A stretch of DNA of 64,000 nucleotides from CAIKMD01 sp035552195 (lineage in GTDB: Bacteria; Pseudomonadota; Alphaproteobacteria; ATCC43930; CGMCC-115725), in the NCBI GenBank assembly GCA_035552195.1, contig DASZLU010000110.1, positions 24,564-88,563 on the forward strand, in the 5' to 3' direction. The position numbers and the translations under genes were made by a program. Below, one piece after another: positions 60,306 through 64,000 of the stretch; position 1 is the stretch's first letter; each line of letters begins with the position of its first letter. The notes beneath the pieces are model-generated. The model saw only the letters and a list, made by a program, of their open reading frames with translations, did no database searches and was not told the origin of the DNA.

Positions 60306-60568
60306 TGTCCCTCACCCTCGCCGATATCGCGACCAAGCTCCCGGTCTTACGGGTCGAGTGCAACCGCTGCGGCCGAGCGGGTCGGTATCACACCGCTAAG
60401 CTCATCGAGCGATTCGGGCCCGATGCTACGGTCGAGCCGCTGCAGAAAGAGATCACCCAGGATTGCCCGAGACGGGATTGGGACCGTACCAAGCACATCG
60501 GGACAGGCTGCGCGCCGCTATTCCCCGATCTGACGACTGTGTATTGGGGGTTGAAGCCGAGAGAGTGA
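60305..60568 (+). CDS. Small CxxC protein of integrated element (87 aa)
   Basis: 87 aa; ATG overlaps the previous TGA by one base. A single Cys-x2-Cys (VECNRCGRAGRYHTAKLIER) near residue 19 with a third Cys later (QDCPRRDW) suggests a small zinc knuckle. Such proteins are common in alphaproteobacterial prophages and plasmids. Converges on the minus-strand mini-gene array. Confidence 0.65.
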   Translation: MSLTLADIATKLPVLRVECNRCGRAGRYHTAKLIERFGPDATVEPLQKEITQDCPRRDWDRTKHIGTGCAPLFPDLTTVYWGLKPRE

Positions 60569-60582
60569 GCGGGCGGACGCTC

Positions 60583-60720
60583 CTATTTCCTTACCGCTGG
60601 GTAGAGAACCTTGCGACCGTGATCCGTGAGCATACTCTTGAGCGCTCGGTTGAGCGCGGGACAGATCGCCCATCGGAAGATCGCCGCGCCAATGATGCCG
60701 TAGCCGATACCGCTAAGCAT
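60583..60720 (-). CDS. 45-aa small membrane protein
   Basis: ATG at 60720 with TAGGAATCC directly upstream. The first 25 residues (MLSGIGYGIIGAAIFRWAIC) are hydrophobic, then a basic tail ending PAVRK. Resembles a holin or membrane-anchored accessory peptide only in size and polarity. Last gene of the minus-strand array. Confidence 0.55.
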   Translation of the reverse strand: MLSGIGYGIIGAAIFRWAICPALNRALKSMLTDHGRKVLYPAVRK

Positions 60721-60732
60721 GGATTCCTACTT

Positions 60733-60807
60733 TCAGTGATGCGCCATAACGGCGCCAGCTATCACGGCGAGCAGGAATAGCACCCAGCGAAATTGTCTAT
60801 CGGTCAT
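60733..60807 (-). CDS. 24-aa single-span membrane micropeptide
   Basis: ATG at 60807 preceded by TAGGAAACG, in which the TAG is the stop codon of the previous gene. Residues 7-22 (RWVLFLLAVIAGAVMA) form one membrane span, ending in two His. Support is the Shine-Dalgarno cassette and position in the array; too short for family recognition. Confidence 0.5.
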   Translation of the reverse strand: MTDRQFRWVLFLLAVIAGAVMAHH

Positions 60808-60813
60808 CGTTTC

Positions 60814-61032
60814 CTATTCCTCGCCTCTTTGATGACCATAAAGCCGATTGTGCAGGTCAATTGACTCCGCGTCTTTCGGGACCATCGCCCAGCCGTCACA
60901 CTCAGGCTCGCCGCAATGACATGGGAGCGCGATGCGCTCATATTTTCCGAGGAAGAAACCCTCATCTGTGCGCATGGCCGGATCGATGTTGCTGCGCTTC
61001 ATAAAGCCATCGATGAACTCATCGCGCGTCAT
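60814..61032 (-). CDS. Hypothetical Cys/His small protein (72 aa)
   Basis: 72 aa. MTRDEFIDGFMKRSNIDPAM, then RIALPCHCGEPECDGWAMVP, where CHCGEPEC looks like a compact metal site. No family recognised. The ATG is preceded by TAGGGAAGCCG, sharing the stop of the upstream gene. Confidence 0.65.
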   Translation of the reverse strand: MTRDEFIDGFMKRSNIDPAMRTDEGFFLGKYERIALPCHCGEPECDGWAMVPKDAESIDLHNRLYGHQRGEE

Positions 61033-61040
61033 CGGCTTCC

Positions 61041-61178
61041 CTAATCCTTACGCTCAGGTTGCGATGACTTTAGCCGCTTGGCGATCCGTCTCTTTGCGCG
61101 GTCGATCTCTTCGCGGATCACACGCGCAGCTTCTAACTCTTCAGCGAGCCAGCCAGCCTGGAATGATGCCTCGGCCAT
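61041..61178 (-). CDS. 45-aa charged helical protein
   Basis: ATG at 61178, with TAGGAGCAAGGGAATCC upstream. Sequence begins MAEASFQAGWLAEELEAARV and continues Glu/Arg/Lys-rich, predicted as one amphipathic helix. Function unknown. Its TAG starts the cassette of the next gene downstream. Confidence 0.6.
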   Translation of the reverse strand: MAEASFQAGWLAEELEAARVIREEIDRAKRRIAKRLKSSQPERKD

Positions 61179-61192
61179 GGATTCCCTTGCTC

Positions 61193-61666
61193 CTACGGCT
61201 TGCCATGAAACAATTGAGCTTGCTCCCAGCGCTCGCCGGTCTCGCCGTCACGGCTGACCGAGCAGACGATGCTCGCCCATTCAGGCGCCGGAATGCGCCA
61301 CGTCCTGACCTGCGGAGCGTTGTTGTACTGCTCGATGAACCGAACGATTACGCTGCCGTCCGTGTCGCGCCCGAAGAACTTTTCGTCGCGCCAATGAAAG
61401 CCCCAGCCGTTACCGAGCGTGTTCTTCATAAAGTTGTGGAAGAAAACGACATTGGACTCGCAGATCGAATACAAATCGCCGCCGAGGCGCAATTCGCCGA
61501 ACGGCGCGTTGAAACAGAGCAGAACCTCATTGTGTGGCCAGCCGCATCTCCGGCAGTCCTTATATCGGCTCAACCTGTCTTTCTGGTATTCGGCCATCCA
61601 CGCCTTGACCATCGAGTCATGTCGAAGCGTTTTTGCCTCTTTGTCATATTCAGCGTGTAGGCTCAT
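61193..61666 (-). CDS. Hypothetical element protein (157 aa)
   Basis: 157 aa from ATG at 61666 (MSLHAEYDKEAKTLRHDSMV; GGAAC upstream). Contains a Cys-x2-Cys (DCRRCGWPHNEVL), then NAPFGELRLGGDLYSICESN, FFHNFMKNTLGNGWGFHWRD and RFIEQYNNAPQVRTWRIPAP. No recognised family. One of the two longer genes of the array. Confidence 0.65.
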   Translation of the reverse strand: MSLHAEYDKEAKTLRHDSMVKAWMAEYQKDRLSRYKDCRRCGWPHNEVLLCFNAPFGELRLGGDLYSICESNVVFFHNFMKNTLGNGWGFHWRDEKFFGRDTDGSVIVRFIEQYNNAPQVRTWRIPAPEWASIVCSVSRDGETGERWEQAQLFHGKP

Positions 61667-61698
61667 CTTGGTTCCGTTTCCTGTCAGGGTTGCGATGA

Positions 61699-62262
61699 TC
61701 ACATTACGCGCCGCAGCCGCGCTCGGCAGAGCATCGCGGCGGTGTACAGCGTATCGTGATTAGGATTGTACTCTTGGGCTCGCCACCAAAATCGAGTGAC
61801 GCCCTGCCATTGCGGATGGCCCGCGATCATGTGACGGTCGCGGTTGCGGATTACCTTCTCCCGCGCTTGCTCGTAGTCCTCTTGGTCGAAATGACCGTAG
61901 CCAATCGGCTTCCGGAGGTAGCGCTGCAAATCCACGATCCTGGGCTCGTCGTCCAAGCTGTATTGGGGATGCGATCCGTCTGCGAGCCGGAGATGCAGGT
62001 CAACGAAGAAGCCGTTGAGCGGCCCTGCGTGATCGTCCATTGGCCGGATCGGCATGAGGACGGTGCAGATCGTTGCGTTCCAGCCGGCGGGTAATTCCAT
62101 GCCGGGCACGATGACGAGCCAGTCGTTGTATTGCTCCTGATCGCCGATGATCGGCGGCTCGTAATGCGCTTGCGGCCAGCGTCTACGCAGTTGCTCGATT
62201 TGCCTGTCGAGTCCGCGCTGCCGCCGTGCACGCCAATCGCTTTCGAGGGTCGCGATGCTCAT
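61699..62262 (-). CDS. Possible E2-like fold protein of integrated element (187 aa)
   Basis: 187 aa. Residues 40-115 (VIVPGMELPAGWNATICTVL; LNGFFVDLHLRLADGSHPQY) follow the layout of prokaryotic E2-like (Prok-E2_E) domains: a polar strand, xPxGxN, a hydrophobic strand ending in MPI, and FFVDxxLRLADG. No ThiF/E1, JAB or ubiquitin-like gene is in the window, and a catalytic Cys is not evident (Cys only in TICTVL and AMLCRA). The N-terminal 35 residues are a basic helix. I state this as a weak similarity, not an assignment. Confidence 0.5.
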   Translation of the reverse strand: MSIATLESDWRARRQRGLDRQIEQLRRRWPQAHYEPPIIGDQEQYNDWLVIVPGMELPAGWNATICTVLMPIRPMDDHAGPLNGFFVDLHLRLADGSHPQYSLDDEPRIVDLQRYLRKPIGYGHFDQEDYEQAREKVIRNRDRHMIAGHPQWQGVTRFWWRAQEYNPNHDTLYTAAMLCRARLRRVM

Positions 62263-62270
62263 GGCCTTCC

Positions 62271-62390
62271 CTACTTTCCGCCTTTCGGCGTGATCACATT
62301 GCGCTCCTGCGGGAAGGGTCTATGCGCCCGATATTTGACTTTCCGCGCCGAAGCGTGCGTCGGGAAGCCGTCACCCTCACCCAAGGCCAT
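62271..62390 (-). CDS. 39-aa basic protein
   Basis: ATG at 62390 with TAGGAGCGGGCCG upstream; the sequence (MALGEGDGFPTHASARKVKY onward) is basic and Gly/Pro-containing. Its TAG begins the cassette TAGGGAAGGCC of the 187-aa gene. Support is the ribosome-binding site and spacing only. Confidence 0.45.
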   Translation of the reverse strand: MALGEGDGFPTHASARKVKYRAHRPFPQERNVITPKGGK

Positions 62391-62425
62391 CGGCCCGCTC
62401 CTAGGAAGCGGCCCGCAGAAGCTCG

Positions 62426-62599
62426 TCATTCGTTCACCACAATTTCATAACCACACTCACGAAGGCGGCGCACAAACGCGACAGCCTTCCTCTCATATTT
62501 TTCCTGGTGGTCGGCGTTGGCCCACATTGAAGCGCCCATGGCCTCGCCAAGTAACTCAGCGACCGTGCGGAGCATCAAATTATCCGATGCGAGTTCCAT
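62426..62599 (-). CDS. 57-aa hypothetical protein
   Basis: ATG at 62599 preceded by TAAGGGAACC, where TAA is the stop of the next upstream gene. MELASDNLMLRTVAELLGEA then a charged helix (HQEKYERKAVAFVRRLRECG) and EIVVNE. Unknown family. Confidence 0.6.
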   Translation of the reverse strand: MELASDNLMLRTVAELLGEAMGASMWANADHQEKYERKAVAFVRRLRECGYEIVVNE

Positions 62600-62606
62600 G
62601 GTTCCC

Positions 62607-62786
62607 TTATTCTTTCTCGTCGTTGTAGCGCAATTCGCGAAGGTCTTGCCGCAGCTTGCCGTCCGCGAACGCCTGTAGCTGTCCCGCGATGTACTCGCGT
62701 CGGCGCTCGTCTAACGGTATCTGGCCGTCATAAACCACATCGAGTTGCACGGTGACGACAACTCTAGTTCCAGCGATGTGTGCCAT
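62607..62786 (-). CDS. 59-aa hypothetical protein
   Basis: 59 aa from ATG at 62786 (MAHIAGTRVVVTVQLDVVYD), preferred over an ATG at 62825 because AAGGGAACCAAGATC precedes it. A beta-strand-like start, then an Arg/Glu helix (DERRREYIAGQLQAFADGKL). Unknown family. Confidence 0.6.
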   Translation of the reverse strand: MAHIAGTRVVVTVQLDVVYDGQIPLDERRREYIAGQLQAFADGKLRQDLRELRYNDEKE

Positions 62787-62805
62787 GATCTTGGTTCCCT
62801 TGCTC

Positions 62806-63024
62806 CTATCGGTATTGAGGATCATTTAGGCACGGATGCGTGCCGTTGGCGATGCGCTCCATGCTGTCCAGTCCAAGGACGAGCCACACGCGCAGCGCCG
62901 CATCAACGCCGAGAACCTTTGCCGTAAAATGTGCGGCATCGGTCGCCGACAACCGGAATCGGCTATCGCGACACACCCGGATATAGAGGCGTCGAAGCTC
63001 GGCATCGCTGATTGAGGGCTCCAC
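62806..63024 (-). CDS. 72-aa hypothetical protein
   Basis: 72 aa from GTG at 63024, preceded by TAGGGAAGGCC. Begins MEPSISDAELRRLYIRVCRD; helical with RLSATDAAHFTAKVLGVDAA and ALRVWLVLGLDSMERIANG. Its stop TAG heads the next cassette. Unknown family. Confidence 0.6.
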   Translation of the reverse strand: MEPSISDAELRRLYIRVCRDSRFRLSATDAAHFTAKVLGVDAALRVWLVLGLDSMERIANGTHPCLNDPQYR

Positions 63025-63032
63025 GGCCTTCC

Positions 63033-63209
63033 CTAGCTCCGAGCTTCGGTGATGATGACTTTGCCGACACGAAACATGCCAGATTTAAACATGCGGTCAG
63101 CCCGCTCCTTGTCAAAGAGTTCGTACGCATAGGCGCGAGCGTCGCAACGCAACATCTTGACGGTCAAAAGATTATCGAAATTCCAGAGTGCCCACATCTT
63201 CACTTTCAT
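63033..63209 (-). CDS. 58-aa hypothetical protein
   Basis: ATG at 63209 with GGAGAGACGAC upstream; overlaps the previous stop by four bases (ATGA). MKVKMWALWNFDNLLTVKML then a Lys/Arg helix and MFRVGKVIITEARS. Unknown family. Confidence 0.6.
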   Translation of the reverse strand: MKVKMWALWNFDNLLTVKMLRCDARAYAYELFDKERADRMFKSGMFRVGKVIITEARS

Positions 63210-63490
63210 GTCGTCTCTCCGATCAATCCGGCGCTCACCAATGCGGACAGCGCGACCCTAGTTGCCCCCGTTGAGATATCGAGCTCCCTCGATAGATCGT
63301 CCACCGACGCGCGACGCCCGCTCTTTTTGAAAGCGTCTAGCACGCTCCGTTGAATGGAGGTCAAGACGGGCGCTCGCTGAGCATCGTCGCACACGTTGCC
63401 GTGGATTGGACAAGCCCATAACGCGATCGGCCTGCCGCCCTGAGTTGCGTTGGCACCGTGGTCATCACAATTGCACTTTGAAGCGCGCAT
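63206..63490 (-). CDS. Winged-helix-like DNA-binding protein (94 aa)
   Basis: 94 aa. The N-terminus has clustered Cys/His (KCNCDDHGANATQGG; WACPIHGNVCDD) that could bind zinc. Residues 44-94 fit a winged helix: VLTSIQRSVLDAFKKSGRRA, SVDDLSRELDISTGATRVAL and SALVSAGLIGETT. Likely the local transcription regulator. ATG preceded by GAAGGGAAACC. Confidence 0.7.
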   Translation of the reverse strand: MRASKCNCDDHGANATQGGRPIALWACPIHGNVCDDAQRAPVLTSIQRSVLDAFKKSGRRASVDDLSRELDISTGATRVALSALVSAGLIGETT

Positions 63491-63499
63491 GGTTTCCCT

Positions 63500-63691
63500 T
63501 CAATCCTTCATCACTCGTGATTTAATTTGGCGCACGTCACGACGCAGCGTTCGGAACCGCGCGACCTCTTCGTGTCGGACGCGATGTAACTCGGATTCCA
63601 GCTCGGCGCACCGCCTCACCGCCGCAATGAGGAAACGATCTTTTGTGAGAAGATGGAACCCGCCACCTCGAACTTCTGTGTATCCTTCCAT
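63500..63691 (-). CDS. Coiled-coil small protein (63 aa)
   Basis: 63 aa: MEGYTEVRGGGFHLLTKDRF, then a heptad-like helix (RRCAELESELHRVRHEEVAR) and a basic end. ATG preceded by GGAACGGAAGGCC. Unknown family. Confidence 0.6.
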   Translation of the reverse strand: MEGYTEVRGGGFHLLTKDRFLIAAVRRCAELESELHRVRHEEVARFRTLRRDVRQIKSRVMKD

Positions 63692-63704
63692 GGCCTTCCG
63701 TTCC

Positions 63705-64000
63705 TTAGCGTTCAGCTTGTGACAATAAACGCGCCTCGGCGATTAGCCGGAGCCATTGCTTTACGTGGATAACAGCCGTGTACTCGTCGCCGTAGTCTGC
63801 TGACCCTCGGTCGTGAGGTCCGAAGTAAGTCGCCGGAACCTTGCCGAGACATTGGAGAAAAAACTCCATCTCCCGCTGCGTAGGTTCCTCTACCGGACAG
63901 CCGCCCGCACCCTCAACAATCGGGAGGCTCTTACCAAAGACGGGGCGGCGGCTCTGGTTTACGCATCGCTGAAATGAGCCGGGAGCGCCTAGTGACCATG
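63705..64000 (-). CDS. Hypothetical element protein, N-terminus outside window
   Basis: An open frame reaches the right edge without a stop and ends at TAA 63705. Readable parts include RRPVFGKSLPIVEGAGGCPV, TQREMEFFLQCLGKVPATYF and YTAVIHVKQWLRLIAEARLL. An internal ATG (EMEFFLQ) could be the start instead. Unknown family. Confidence 0.5.
   Translation of the reverse strand, partial: WSLGAPGSFQRCVNQSRRPVFGKSLPIVEGAGGCPVEEPTQREMEFFLQCLGKVPATYFGPHDRGSADYGDEYTAVIHVKQWLRLIAEARLLSQAER

Noticed and set aside
60463..60780. Plus-strand frame of 105 codons in the element
   Set aside because: It crosses the two minus-strand micropeptide genes, which have good Shine-Dalgarno sites, while this frame does not.
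1..64000. CRISPR array, rRNA operon or IS element
   Set aside because: No regularly spaced direct repeats, no 16S/23S-like sequence, and no transposase gene were seen.

Overview
The window reads as a high-GC alphaproteobacterial chromosome. Lineage markers are a permuted two-piece tmRNA beside an alpha-type SspB, GapR (DUF2312), the small families DUF1244, DUF4169 and DUF2065, the order DegP-DUF2065-HflC-HflK, and ThyX as the only thymidylate synthase seen. Nothing fixes the order; Rhodospirillales- or Hyphomicrobiales-like is an inference.

Layout. 1-3310 is the elongasome cluster mreBCD-mrdA (minus strand). 3387-10516 is branched-chain amino acid synthesis (ilvB, ilvN, ilvC, then leuA behind its own leader) preceded by miaA and a coupled alpha/beta hydrolase. 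10608-18828 holds serB, a TetR/MFS pair, degP, hflKC and the Fe-S carrier gene apbC/mrp. 18829-22182 has REP-type repeats, an orphan amino-acid binding protein and a TetR-glycosyltransferase pair. 22229-23974 is an accessory island: a polymorphic toxin with a CdiA-CT-like nuclease domain followed by its immunity gene. 23981-29082 has a DsbA-like protein, thyX and a Rieske oxygenase translationally coupled to a fused ABC permease. 29101-29991 carries ssrA and sspB, two halves of ribosome-rescue proteolysis. 30108-38929 carries class I and class II fumarases, an ECF sigma operon, a Sel1-repeat protease and several small regulators including gapR. 39003-52518 includes glycerate 2-kinase plus pyruvate kinase and, 6 kb on, glcDEF; together these could feed glycolate carbon into pyruvate through glyoxylate and glycerate, with the linking enzymes outside the window. 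52559-58209 has rpmJ, two related methyltransferases around an orphan ModA-like protein, and an aminotransferase.

Right end. A truncated acyl-CoA ligase abuts a 3' gene fragment (58388-59832). At 59887-59934 lies only the 3' half of a tRNA-Val(GAC), which I read as an attachment-site scar. From there to the window end lies an integrated element: two small plus-strand genes, then at least 13 tightly packed minus-strand mini-genes of 24-187 codons whose junctions share a stop/Shine-Dalgarno/start cassette. No integrase, CRISPR array, rRNA or complete tRNA was seen.

Most interesting items: the toxin-immunity pair with a non-CdiA N-terminus, the tRNA-Val boundary and its mini-gene array (including one possible E2-like protein), the palindromic leuA control region, and the tandem DnaA-box-like repeats beside gapR. 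Family names come from recognition of motifs by eye; no database search was possible.
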